Below, piece by piece: positions 42,986 to 51,184 of a stretch of DNA of 64,000 bases. Location: positions 1 to 64,000 of the forward strand of contig NZ_RRYH01000012.1 in assembly GCF_004010155.1 (NCBI RefSeq), given 5' to 3'. Below the pieces are notes generated by a model. It saw only the letters and a list, made by a program, of their open reading frames with translations, searched no databases and had not been told where the DNA came from. Source of the stretch: Solirhodobacter olei. Lineage in GTDB: Bacteria; Pseudomonadota; Alphaproteobacteria; Rhodobacterales; Rhodobacteraceae. The stretch's first letter is position 1. Every line of letters begins with the position of its first letter. Both the position numbers and the translations under genes were made by a program.

Positions 42986-44857
42986 ATGAAAAGAATTTTC
43001 CTGACGGTATTCGCCCTGGCCTTCGCTGGCATCGCATCGGCCGCCGCCGCCCAGAGCGCGGACCAGACCGGCGCCCGGACCGGCGCATGGGTCCAGATCG
43101 AGGCCCGCCCCGACCTTCCCACCGCCGAGGCCAACGCCCGGGCCTTCGCCGCCCGCCTGCCGGACGTGGTAGGCTACCGCCTGCCCTCGGGCTGGTTCGC
43201 CATCGCGCTCGGCCCCTATTCGCGGGATCAGGCCTATGCCGATCTCGCCCAGCTGCGCGGCACCGGCGCGATCCCGAGCGACAGCTATGTCGTCGACGGC
43301 AGCGATTACGGCCAGAAATTCTGGCCCCCCGGCTCGGGTGACGGCAGCGCGAACGGCGCCACGGCGGGCGCCCAGGTCGACGTGAGCCCGCTCGCACCCG
43401 CCCCCGGCACCGCGCAGACCGGCGATCAGGCCGGCACGCAGACGCCCGCCCAGACGGCGGATCAGACGGGAACCCAAACGGCGGCCCAGACCGGCACGCA
43501 GGACGCCGCGCAGATCGCCGGCCTGCCGCAGCAGACCCCGGCCGAGGCGCGCCAGGCCGAAGCCCTGCTGAGCCGCGACGACCGGATGGAGATTCAGAAC
43601 GCGCTCGTCTGGTACGGCGATTACGGCGGGCCGATCGACGGCGATTTCGGCCCCGGCACCCGCACCGCCATGGCCGCTTGGCAGCGCGAGCACGCCTTCG
43701 ACGACACTGGCATCCTGACCGCCCGCCAGCGCAAGGCGCTTCTTGACGGCTACCATTCCGAGCAGGCCGCGCTGGGGCTGAAGGCGGTCAGTGACTCCAA
43801 TGCCGGCATCGACATCGACCTGCCGCTGGCCCTGGTCCATTTCGCCGGCTACCAGCCGCCCTTCGCGCATTACACGGCCGAAGGCGACAGCGGCGTCCAG
43901 ATCTCGCTGATCTCCGCGCCGGGCGACCGGGCGACGCTCTCGGGCCTCTACGACCTGCTGCAAAGCCTCGCCATCATGCCGCGGAACGGGCAGCGCGACC
44001 TGAACGGCCGCAGCTTCGACATCTCCGGGCAGAGCGACAGCCTGCATGCCTTCGCCCATGCCGAGCTGGTGGACGGCGCGGTGAAGGGCTACCTGGTCTC
44101 CTGGAAGCCCGCCGGCGACGCCCGCATGGCCCATGCCCTCGCCGAAATGAAGGCGAGCTTCCGCTCGACCGGTCCGCAATCGCTCGACGGCTCGATGGTG
44201 CCGCTGACGGCAGGGCAGAAAAGCGGGATGGTCGCCGGGCTGGCCCGGCGCAAGCCGGTGGTGGCACGCTCGGGCTTCTTCGTCGACGCCGGCGGCGACG
44301 TGCTGACGACGACCGACGTTCTGAAAAACTGCGGCGCGCTCAGCTTCGGCGACGGGCACAAGGCCAGCCTCGCGTTCCGTGACGACAGCCTCGGCATCGC
44401 GCTGCTCAAACCGGCAGAGCCGCTGGCGCCGCAGGCCTTCGCGCAGTTCTCGCAGGCCGCCCCCGGCCCGGCGGCGCGCATCGCCGCCGCCGGCTATTCC
44501 TACGGTGGCCAGCTGATCGCCGCGGCGATGACCTTCGGCAGCTTCGAGGCGGGCACCGGCCTGAACGGCGAGGCCGACCTCCGCCGCCTCTCGCTTTCGG
44601 CGCTGCCGGGCGACGCGGGCGGGCCGGTGCTGGACCCGAGCGGGGCGCTGGTGGGAATGCTGCTGCCGCCGCCCTCGGACGCAACGAAAGTGCTGCCGAA
44701 ATCGGTCGCCCTCGCCGTCGGCGCTGGCCCGATCGCCAAGGCGCTTCAGGCCCAGGGCATCACCCCGGCCGAGGCCCAGCCCGGTCAGGCGATGGACCCC
44801 GAGGACCTCGCCGCCCTCGGCCGCAAGATGACCGTGCTGGTGTCCTGCTGGAAGTGA
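42986..44857 (+). CDS. Exported multidomain protein with inactive trypsin-like domain
   Basis: This 623-residue envelope protein has a signal peptide (1-22) and a SPOR-like region (about 34-105: WVQIEARP, FAIALGPYSR). A low-complexity Gln/Thr/Ala/Gly stretch (about 140-176, repeating TGTQT-like units) follows, then a PG_binding_1 domain (about 200-255, GPIDGDFGPGTR). A large middle domain leads to a trypsin-like barrel (about 425-600). There the catalytic triad appears lost: the His site reads TTTDVL (Asp444), the Asp site GIALL (Gly470), and the Ser site GDAGGP (Ala544). It probably binds rather than cuts. Its partner is unknown. Confidence 0.82.
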   Translation: MKRIFLTVFALAFAGIASAAAAQSADQTGARTGAWVQIEARPDLPTAEANARAFAARLPDVVGYRLPSGWFAIALGPYSRDQAYADLAQLRGTGAIPSDSYVVDGSDYGQKFWPPGSGDGSANGATAGAQVDVSPLAPAPGTAQTGDQAGTQTPAQTADQTGTQTAAQTGTQDAAQIAGLPQQTPAEARQAEALLSRDDRMEIQNALVWYGDYGGPIDGDFGPGTRTAMAAWQREHAFDDTGILTARQRKALLDGYHSEQAALGLKAVSDSNAGIDIDLPLALVHFAGYQPPFAHYTAEGDSGVQISLISAPGDRATLSGLYDLLQSLAIMPRNGQRDLNGRSFDISGQSDSLHAFAHAELVDGAVKGYLVSWKPAGDARMAHALAEMKASFRSTGPQSLDGSMVPLTAGQKSGMVAGLARRKPVVARSGFFVDAGGDVLTTTDVLKNCGALSFGDGHKASLAFRDDSLGIALLKPAEPLAPQAFAQFSQAAPGPAARIAAAGYSYGGQLIAAAMTFGSFEAGTGLNGEADLRRLSLSALPGDAGGPVLDPSGALVGMLLPPPSDATKVLPKSVALAVGAGPIAKALQAQGITPAEAQPGQAMDPEDLAALGRKMTVLVSCWK

Positions 44858-44858
44858 G

Positions 44859-44891
44859 CTGCCCGGTGGCGCGTTGCGCCACGCATCGGGC
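44859..44891 (+). repeat. 3' double-hairpin repeat, half copy h
   Basis: Only the second part is present: GCCCG, hairpin B (GTGGCGC-GTT-GCGCCAC) and CGGGC. It starts right after the stop of the gene ending at 44857. Confidence 0.75.
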
Positions 44892-44905
44892 AAGAGCCTA
44901 ACCGG

Positions 44906-44929
44906 TAGGGTGCGCATTCATTGCGCACC
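44906..44929. repeat. Short palindromic repeat TAGGGTGCGC...GCGCACC, copy 2
   Basis: It matches 5511-5534 with one loop difference. It lies between convergent genes (pseudo-protease and folE2) and could serve as a bidirectional terminator. Confidence 0.7.
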
Positions 44930-44936
44930 CCCCCCG

Positions 44937-46034
44937 TCACCCGACGTGGAACAGCGTCCCGAAGAGCCGCGGGTCGAGGCTGTCGCAGGCAAAGCTCGGC
45001 CCCTCGGTCAGCACCGAAACCGCGTCATGCGAATGCAGGCTCTCCTGGTGGCTCGCCACCACGCGGAAATCGCCCACCCGGTCGTCGGCCAGAAGCTCCG
45101 CCGCGAAGCTCCGCGCCGCGTCCTCGACGAAGATCGGATTGGCGGCGTTCAGCTCCGCGAAAGCCTGCTCGTCCTCGCGCTTCACCATCACCTGGGTCTC
45201 GGTCGGCACCGCGCGGCGGCAGATCTCCACCAGGTCCTCGAACCACAGGCAGTCGTGCCCGTCCTTCACCTCGACCGAGATCCGCGCCACCGAGCGCTGC
45301 GAATGCGGCGTCGCCAGCTGCCCGCGCTCCCGCCGGGCATGTTCGGACAGCTCCAGCGAGCAGGGGCAGGTCGAGGAATAGACGTAGTCGAGATGGATGA
45401 ATTTCTTGCGCACCCCGCCCCGGTCCACCAGCTCCAGCGCGATGTCGTAATACTGGTAGCCCGCAAGCCCCGAGCGCAGCGAGGTCAGCTTCATCGGGAA
45501 GGAAAACCGCATCTGGATCCGCGCGTCGAAGCTTTCGAGGTGGGTCTTGTAGTCCTCGAGCGCGTGCTCGATCACCTCGAAGCTGAACGTCCGCTCGGCA
45601 TGGGCATAGAAGCTCCGCATGATGCGGGACATGTTGATGCCCTTCTTCTCGGCCTCCAGGCTCACCGTGCCCGTGACCGAGGTCTCCAGCGTCAGGTCGC
45701 CCTGGCCGCGGGAATGGAAGCGGATCGGCAGCCGGAAGTTCGAGATGCCGACATGCTGGATCTGCGTCTTCGCGCCGACGATCAGGCTCGCCGGGCCGTT
45801 CTGCAAGTCCGGCAGCGTGGCGCGATAGGCCGCGTCGGCCTCGAATCCGTCGGGATAGCTGCGGCTGAGCGCGGGATAAAGATCGGCGCCCGCCAGCAGA
45901 CCGCGTGCCGCCGGGTCGAGCCCGGCGATCTCGGCATCGCTGGCCGCGCCCGCCCATTGCTTCAGCACCGCCAGCGCGCGTTCAGCGTCCTTGCGGTTCG
46001 GTTTGCGTTCCTGCTCCGGCATGTGGACGTTCAT
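44937..46034 (-). CDS. folE2: GTP cyclohydrolase FolE2 (type IB)
   Basis: FolE2 opens GTP to dihydroneopterin triphosphate, the first step of folate synthesis, using a metal-flexible active site. It has 365 residues; the Cys of SSTCPCSLELSEHAR lies in the active site, and VGISNFRLPIRF, EKKGINMSRIMRSFYAH and GDFRVVASHQESLHSHDAV are family blocks. The ATG is preceded by GGAG 8 nt away. With folB and folP elsewhere in the window it supplies the folate pathway. No Zur box was recognised upstream, so zinc-limitation control is not supported. Confidence 0.96.
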   Translation of the reverse strand: MNVHMPEQERKPNRKDAERALAVLKQWAGAASDAEIAGLDPAARGLLAGADLYPALSRSYPDGFEADAAYRATLPDLQNGPASLIVGAKTQIQHVGISNFRLPIRFHSRGQGDLTLETSVTGTVSLEAEKKGINMSRIMRSFYAHAERTFSFEVIEHALEDYKTHLESFDARIQMRFSFPMKLTSLRSGLAGYQYYDIALELVDRGGVRKKFIHLDYVYSSTCPCSLELSEHARRERGQLATPHSQRSVARISVEVKDGHDCLWFEDLVEICRRAVPTETQVMVKREDEQAFAELNAANPIFVEDAARSFAAELLADDRVGDFRVVASHQESLHSHDAVSVLTEGPSFACDSLDPRLFGTLFHVG

Positions 46035-46146
46035 CGCACATCTCCCCTGGCGGTCGTGCCCCACATAAATGGGCCTCAGTGCCCCGGTTTCCAGCGCCGC
46101 CTCATCCTTTACGCAGGATCGGCGGCCCCGGATCAGCCGGCCCCGA

Positions 46147-47328
46147 TCAGATCGCGTCGAGGCCGCGCTTCAGATCGGCCAGCAGATCGCCGGCATCCTC
46201 CAGCCCCACGCTCAGCCGGATCAGCCCCGGCGTGATGCCGAGCTTCGCCTTCTGCGCCTCCGGCAGCCGCTGATGGGTCGTGGTCGCCGGATGGGTGGCA
46301 ATCGACTTCGCATCGCCGAGGTTGTTGGAGATCTTCCAGATTTCCAGCGCGTTCAGCAGTCTGAAAGCGGCATCCTTTCCGCCTTTGACGTCGATCGCCA
46401 GCATCGTGCCGGGGGCCGTGAGCATGGTGGAGGCCAGCGCATGCTGCGGATGGCTCGCAAGCCCCGGGTAGATCACCCGCAACAGCCGCGCGTCCTCCTC
46501 GAGGCCGGACGCGATCGACGCGGCGCTTTCCGCCATCGCGCGGCAGCGCAGGCCCAGCGTCTGCATCCCGTTCAGCATCAGCCAGGCGTTGAACGGGCTC
46601 ATCGAGCCGCCGGTGTGCTTCAGATAGGGTTCCGCCACCTTGCGCACGAATTCCCGCGTGCCGCAGATCACGCCGCCCAGCGCGCGGCCCTGCCCGTCGA
46701 TATGCTTGGTCGCGGAATAGACGACGACATCGGCGCCCAGCTCCACCGCGCGCGAGAAGACGGGCGTGGCGAAGACATTGTCGACCACCACCGTCGCACC
46801 GACGGCATGGGCGATCTCGGCCACGGCCTTGATGTCGACGATCTCCAGCGTCGGGTTCGACATCGACTCGAGGAACACCGCCTTGGTGTCCGGCCGCACG
46901 GCCGCGCGCCACTGGTCCAGATCGGTGCCGTCGACGAAGCTCACCTCCACCCCGAAACGGCCGAGGATATCCTCCAGGATATAAAGACAGGACCCGAAGA
47001 GCGCGCGGGCAGAGACGACGTGATCCCCCGCCTTCAGCATCGAGGTCAGCGCACCGTTCACCGCCGCCATGCCCGAGGCGGTGGCAAAGGCGTCCTCCGT
47101 GCCCTCGACGGCGGCGATCCGGTCCTCGAACATCCGCACCGTCGGGTTGCCGTAGCGGGCATAGATGAACTCGTCCTCGCCGGCCTTGATGAAGCGCGCC
47201 TCGGCCTGCTCGGCGCTGTCGTAGGCGAAGCCTTGGGTCAGGAAGATCGCCTCGGCCATCTCGCCGTACTGGCTGCGGCGCGAGCCCTCATGCACCAGCT
47301 TCGTTGCCAGCTTCCAATCCTTCGTCAT
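46147..47328 (-). CDS. metZ: O-succinylhomoserine sulfhydrylase
   Basis: MetZ makes homocysteine directly from O-succinylhomoserine and sulfide in methionine synthesis. It has 393 residues of the Cys/Met metabolism PLP family. The PLP lysine lies in VYSATKHIDGQGRALGG, phosphate contacts in YARYGNPTV and ATASGMAAV, and the C-terminal SVGLEDAGDLLADL block completes the fold. The SAM-II riboswitch and terminator upstream (47360-47453) support methionine-pathway function. The start ATG has an AAAGGG site within the leader. Confidence 0.96.
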   Translation of the reverse strand: MTKDWKLATKLVHEGSRRSQYGEMAEAIFLTQGFAYDSAEQAEARFIKAGEDEFIYARYGNPTVRMFEDRIAAVEGTEDAFATASGMAAVNGALTSMLKAGDHVVSARALFGSCLYILEDILGRFGVEVSFVDGTDLDQWRAAVRPDTKAVFLESMSNPTLEIVDIKAVAEIAHAVGATVVVDNVFATPVFSRAVELGADVVVYSATKHIDGQGRALGGVICGTREFVRKVAEPYLKHTGGSMSPFNAWLMLNGMQTLGLRCRAMAESAASIASGLEEDARLLRVIYPGLASHPQHALASTMLTAPGTMLAIDVKGGKDAAFRLLNALEIWKISNNLGDAKSIATHPATTTHQRLPEAQKAKLGITPGLIRLSVGLEDAGDLLADLKRGLDAI

Positions 47329-47359
47329 TCGCTTGGCCCTTTCCGCGCGCAACAAAAAA

Positions 47360-47387
47360 ACCCCCACCGCGAACGAGGCGTGGGGGT
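47360..47387 (-). terminator. Intrinsic terminator in the metZ leader (attenuator)
   Basis: On the minus strand ACCCCCAC pairs with GTGGGGGT and is followed by a run of seven T, a strong rho-independent terminator placed between the SAM-II aptamer and the metZ start. It gives a SAM-dependent off switch. Confidence 0.9.
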
Positions 47388-47397
47388 CCTGTCCCTA

Positions 47398-47453
47398 CCC
47401 TCTTTAGCGGAATGTTTAACGTGGCCCGCAATCCGGTGAACAAATCGCCACGG
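47398..47453 (-). ncRNA. SAM-II riboswitch upstream of metZ
   Basis: On the minus strand the aptamer has stem GTGGC/GCCAC (47447-47451 with 47421-47425), the loop block GATTTG...ACCGGATTGC, and the conserved 3' part GTTAAACA...GCTAAAGAGGG. This matches the known SAM-II aptamer (GATTTAACCGTATTGC and GCTAAAAAGGG in the classic example). SAM binding is expected to lower metZ expression through the downstream terminator. Confidence 0.9.
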
Positions 47454-47458
47454 GGCGC

Positions 47459-47487
47459 CGAATACGCCCTCCGCCGGCGCGCGTCAA
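47459..47487 (-). promoter_or_regulatory. Sigma-70-type promoter of the metZ leader
   Basis: On the minus strand TTGACG and TATTCG are separated by exactly 17 nt; transcription would start just before the SAM-II aptamer. Confidence 0.7.
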
Positions 47488-47618
47488 CATTTTGGCCCCG
47501 TCACGTTGGCGAAAGCCGTGCCGAACGGCCACGCGTAACGGTTTCGTGCGCCCCCTCCCGCCCGACAGACTTGCCAGCCGGCGCCGAACCCGTCACATGA
47601 CCCGGATGCGGCCGCATC

Positions 47619-48386
47619 ATGGCGGCCAAAGGCAACAGGACGGACCCAGGACCCCTGCGACAGGACCACACCTTCCCCGACCCGGCGCGCGTCGCCGATA
47701 CACCTGCCCGCACCGCCGGCAGGATCCTTCTCGTCGTGCTCGCGGAGACCGCGCTGATCGCGGGGCTCCTGCTCTCGGGCGCGGGAACCTTCGACTGGGA
47801 ATGGGCCTGGGTGCTGCTGGCCGTCGCCGCGGCGTCCTTCCTGCCCGCGGTCGCCGTGCTCGCGGTCCACGCGCCGGGGCTTCTGGCCTCGCGCACCCAG
47901 CTTGCGCCGCCCGACCAGCCGCTGGCCGACCGGATCTTCGTGCCTGCCCATTCGGCGCTGATGCTCGGCTGGGCCTGGGTCGTCGGCCGCGACGCGGGCC
48001 ATATCCACTGGTGGACGGTCCCGACCGAGCTGCGGGTGATGGCGCTGCTGCTGATCCCGGCGATCACCTGGGCCGGCTACCGCACCATGCGCGACAACCC
48101 CTACCTGGCGCCCTGCGTCTGCCTGCAGGAAGAGCGCGCCCACCGCGTCGTCGACACCGGCGCCTACGCGCTGGTGCGCCACCCGTTCTACTCGGTCGCC
48201 ATCGCCTACCAGCTCTGCGCCTCGCTGGTGCTGGGAAGCGTGATCGGCGTCGCCATCACCGCCATGGTGGGCATGACGCTCGCGCTGCGCATCGGCATCG
48301 AGGAACGATTCCTGGAGGGCGCCCTGCCCGGCTATTCCGCCTACAAGCGCGCCACGCCCTGGCGGCTGATCCCCGGTCTCTGGTGA
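47619..48386 (+). CDS. Isoprenylcysteine carboxyl methyltransferase-like membrane protein
   Basis: This 255-residue protein has about five hydrophobic helices. The C-terminal block DTGAYALVRHPFYS, then EERFLEGALPGYSAYKRATP, is the SAM-binding signature of the ICMT/phospholipid methyltransferase superfamily. Substrates in bacteria of this group are mostly unknown. The first 30 residues are polar and lack a clear ribosome site, so the start may be later. It diverges from metZ and ends 13 nt from the convergent septation protein gene. Confidence 0.85.
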   Translation: MAAKGNRTDPGPLRQDHTFPDPARVADTPARTAGRILLVVLAETALIAGLLLSGAGTFDWEWAWVLLAVAAASFLPAVAVLAVHAPGLLASRTQLAPPDQPLADRIFVPAHSALMLGWAWVVGRDAGHIHWWTVPTELRVMALLLIPAITWAGYRTMRDNPYLAPCVCLQEERAHRVVDTGAYALVRHPFYSVAIAYQLCASLVLGSVIGVAITAMVGMTLALRIGIEERFLEGALPGYSAYKRATPWRLIPGLW

Positions 48387-48399
48387 CGGCGGGCGGGGC

Positions 48400-49005
48400 C
48401 TAGTCCCCCGCCTCCTCCTCCACCGCGTATTTCTGCATGAGGCGCCCCTGCCCCATGAAGAAGACGAAGAGCGCGGCGGTCAGCACGAAGGTCTTGAACG
48501 TCACCCACTCGGCGGTGGACATTGTGCGCCAGACCACCTCGTTCGCCGCGGCCAGCGCGAAGAAGAACAGGCAGATCCGCTTGGTCAGGATCATCCAGCC
48601 CTCGTGCTTCATGGGCAGCACCTCCTCGATCACCAGCTTCAGGTAGCTCTCGCCCCTGAGCAGCCCGACCCCGAGAATGCCGCCGAACAGCAGGTAGATG
48701 ATCGTGGGCTTCATCTTGAAGAACTGCTCGTCGTTGAACCAGACCGACAGCCCGCCGAAGACGACGACCAGCACCAGCGTCGCGATCTGCATCTTCGACA
48801 GCTTGCCCGTAAGGACCCAGAGCAGCCCGGTGGACAGCATCATCAGCGGGATGAAGGCCGCCGTGATGACGATGAAGGCGTTGTAGCTGGTGCCCGCGAT
48901 CAGGAAGTGCTCGCCCTTCATCCGCGAATACGCGACGAAAAAGGCCGCGATCGGCGCCAGTTCGATCACCAGCTTCGCAACCGGGTTGAGCTTCTTCTCT
49001 CGCAT
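48400..49005 (-). CDS. yciB: Inner membrane protein YciB/IspZ (septation protein A family)
   Basis: This 201-residue protein has about five transmembrane helices, and family blocks NEVVWRTMSTAEWVTFK, FNDEQFFKMKPTIIY and the start MREKKLNP. YciB is linked to cell envelope and septum formation and to membrane homeostasis. The ATG at 49005 is better spaced than the GTG 6 nt upstream. It reads toward the methyltransferase-like gene and away from the DUF1697 gene. Confidence 0.93.
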   Translation of the reverse strand: MREKKLNPVAKLVIELAPIAAFFVAYSRMKGEHFLIAGTSYNAFIVITAAFIPLMMLSTGLLWVLTGKLSKMQIATLVLVVVFGGLSVWFNDEQFFKMKPTIIYLLFGGILGVGLLRGESYLKLVIEEVLPMKHEGWMILTKRICLFFFALAAANEVVWRTMSTAEWVTFKTFVLTAALFVFFMGQGRLMQKYAVEEEAGD

Positions 49006-49114
49006 CGCCACCGCCTTTGCCTGCCCTCCCCCTAGCTAGGCAGTCCGGCGCCCAAAAGCCAGTCGCAATCGGCGGAGCGGCGGGGGCTTGCCCGGCGGCG
49101 CGACAGCGGCGAGG

Positions 49115-49150
49115 CTGCCGGAGTATTGGGACCAGGAAGAAGCGGGAGGG
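49115..49150 (+). repeat. AGTATTTGGG-type repeat before the DUF1697 gene
   Basis: GCCGGAGTATTGGGACC followed by an A/G-rich stretch resembles the element after glpK (12165) and at 26888. Its 3' end supplies the GGGAGG ribosome site of the next gene. Confidence 0.4.
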
Positions 49151-49156
49151 GGCCAG

Positions 49157-49702
49157 GTGCCAAGGACCGAGGTCTGGATCGCGCTCCTGCGCGGGATCAA
49201 CGTGGGCGGCGCGGGCAAGCTGCCGATGGCCGCATTCCGGGCGCTGCTGGGAAAGCTCGGCTGCGAAAGCGTGGCAACCTATATCCAGAGCGGCAACGCC
49301 GTCTTCCGCAGCGCCGCGCCCGCCGGGACGCTCGCGCCCGCCATCGCCGCCGCCATAGCCGAGGCGCATGGCTTCCGCCCCGCCGTGCTTCTGCTGACGC
49401 TGGGAGAGATGGAGGCGGCGCTGGCCGCAAACCCCTTCCCGGTGCCGGCAGAGCAGGGCCAGACCGTGCATCTCTTCTTCACCGAAGGGCCCCTCGACGG
49501 GCTCGACCTGACCCCGATCGAGGCGCTGGCCCGCAATGGCGAGCGCGTCGCCGTGCGGGGCCGCACGCTCTTCCTGCACGCCCCCGCAGGCATCGGCCGG
49601 TCGGAGCTGGCGGCGAAGCTGTCGCGGCACCTGCCCGGCCCCGCCACGGCCCGCAATCTGCGGAGTACGCTGGCCATTGCGGCGCTCGCCCGCGCGCGCT
49701 GA
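49157..49702 (+). CDS. DUF1697 family protein
   Basis: This 181-residue cytoplasmic protein has the DUF1697 start TEVWIALLRGINVGGAGKLPM and the ATYIQSGNAVF block. The fold is ferredoxin-like in the solved members, with no established enzymatic function. The GTG at 49157 is chosen because GGGAGG precedes it at normal spacing; the ATG-like starts upstream lie in the repeat element. It is followed by the FAD oxidase gene after 61 nt. Confidence 0.88.
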   Translation: MPRTEVWIALLRGINVGGAGKLPMAAFRALLGKLGCESVATYIQSGNAVFRSAAPAGTLAPAIAAAIAEAHGFRPAVLLLTLGEMEAALAANPFPVPAEQGQTVHLFFTEGPLDGLDLTPIEALARNGERVAVRGRTLFLHAPAGIGRSELAAKLSRHLPGPATARNLRSTLAIAALARAR

Positions 49703-49763
49703 GCCTTTTCAGGGCCTTGCGGCCCCGCCCCGCGCATGCTTCATCGGGGCGAAGGAGACGCCC

Positions 49764-51182
49764 ATGCTGAATCCCGCCGATCCCGCCTTCACCGCCCGGC
49801 TCGCGGCGGAGCTGCCCGAGGGCTGCCTTCGCCCGGTCACCCCCGCCTATCTGGAAGAACCGCGCGGCCGCTACCACGGCCATGCCGGCGCCGTGGCCGC
49901 GCCCCGCTCGGTCGAGGAGGCGGCGGCGGTCGTCCGCCTCTGCGCCGAGGCCCGCGTCGGCATCGTGCCGCGCGCCGGGGGCACCGGGCTGGTCGGCGGC
50001 CAGGTGATCGCGCCCGAGGCGCCCGCGCCGCTGGTCCTCTCGCTCGAACGGATGACGGCGATCCGCGCGGTCTACCCGGAGGAAAACGTGCTGATCGCCG
50101 AGGCCGGCGCGATCCTCGCCGATGTCCATGCCGCGGCGGAGGCGGCCGACCGGCTCTTCCCGCTGACGCTCGCCTCGCAGGGAAGCTGCCGGATCGGCGG
50201 CAACCTCGGCACCAACGCCGGGGGCGTGAACGTGCTGCGCTACGGCAATGCGCGCGAGCTCTGCCTGGGGATCGAGGCGGTGCTGGCGGATGGCACGATC
50301 TTCCACGGGCTGAAGCGGCTCCGGAAGGACAACACCGGCTACGACCTGCGCGACCTGATCGTCGGCTCAGAGGGAACGCTGGGCATCATCACCGCCGCGG
50401 CGCTGAAGCTCTCGCCCATCCCGGCGGAGACGGGCGCGGCGATGCTGGTGGTCGAAAGCCCCGCCGCGGCGCTGAAGCTTCTCGCGCTCGCCCGCGACCG
50501 GCTGGGCGAGGGGGTGACCGCCTTCGAGCTGATCGGCCGCGCCGGTTTCGACTTCCTGACCGAGGTGCTGCCCGATGTCCGCCAGCCCTTCGCCACGCCC
50601 CCGGACTGGACCGTGCTGATCGACATCGGCCTGCCGCGCGGGCAGGACGTCGCGGCCGCGCTGGAGGGTGTCTTCGCCGCCGGGGCCGAGGCCGGCCTCG
50701 TCTCCGACGGGGTGATCGCGCAGTCGGAAGCGCAAAGGCAGGACTTCTGGGCGGTGCGGGAGGAGATCCCGACCGCCAACCGCAAGATCGGCGCCATCGC
50801 CTCGCACGACATCTCGCTGCCGCTGGGCGAGCTTCCGGCCTTCATCGAACGCGCGGGCAAGGCGCTCCGCGCCGCGCATGACTGGCGCATCAACTGCTTC
50901 GGCCATCTCGGCGACGGCAACCTGCATTACAACCTGTTTCCCGCGAAGGGCCGCGACCGGGCGGAATACGACGACCGCCGGGCCGAGGGCACGCGCCTGA
51001 TCCACGACATGGTGGCGGAGATGGGCGGCTCGGTCAGCGCCGAGCATGGCATCGGCCGGCTGAAGGTCGACGACCTGGAGCGCTACGGCGATCCGGTGAA
51101 ACTGGCCCTGATGCGGCGGATCAAGGAGGCCTTCGATCCGCTGGGCATCCTCAATCCCGGCGCCGTCCTGCGCGAGGTCTGA
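49764..51182 (+). CDS. FAD-linked D-2-hydroxyacid dehydrogenase (GlcD/D2HGDH-like)
   Basis: This 472-residue flavoprotein of the vanillyl-alcohol-oxidase fold is a relative of D-2-hydroxyglutarate, D-lactate and glycolate dehydrogenases. The FAD domain has PRAGGTGLVGGQV and TNAGGVNVLRYGN; the substrate domain ends HLGDGNLHYN with the metal-binding His, and EHGIGRLK. The exact substrate is open; the closest group includes D-2-hydroxyglutarate dehydrogenase. The ATG follows GAAGGAG. The next gene starts 2 nt after its stop. Confidence 0.92.
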   Translation: MLNPADPAFTARLAAELPEGCLRPVTPAYLEEPRGRYHGHAGAVAAPRSVEEAAAVVRLCAEARVGIVPRAGGTGLVGGQVIAPEAPAPLVLSLERMTAIRAVYPEENVLIAEAGAILADVHAAAEAADRLFPLTLASQGSCRIGGNLGTNAGGVNVLRYGNARELCLGIEAVLADGTIFHGLKRLRKDNTGYDLRDLIVGSEGTLGIITAAALKLSPIPAETGAAMLVVESPAAALKLLALARDRLGEGVTAFELIGRAGFDFLTEVLPDVRQPFATPPDWTVLIDIGLPRGQDVAAALEGVFAAGAEAGLVSDGVIAQSEAQRQDFWAVREEIPTANRKIGAIASHDISLPLGELPAFIERAGKALRAAHDWRINCFGHLGDGNLHYNLFPAKGRDRAEYDDRRAEGTRLIHDMVAEMGGSVSAEHGIGRLKVDDLERYGDPVKLALMRRIKEAFDPLGILNPGAVLREV

Positions 51183-51184
51183 TC

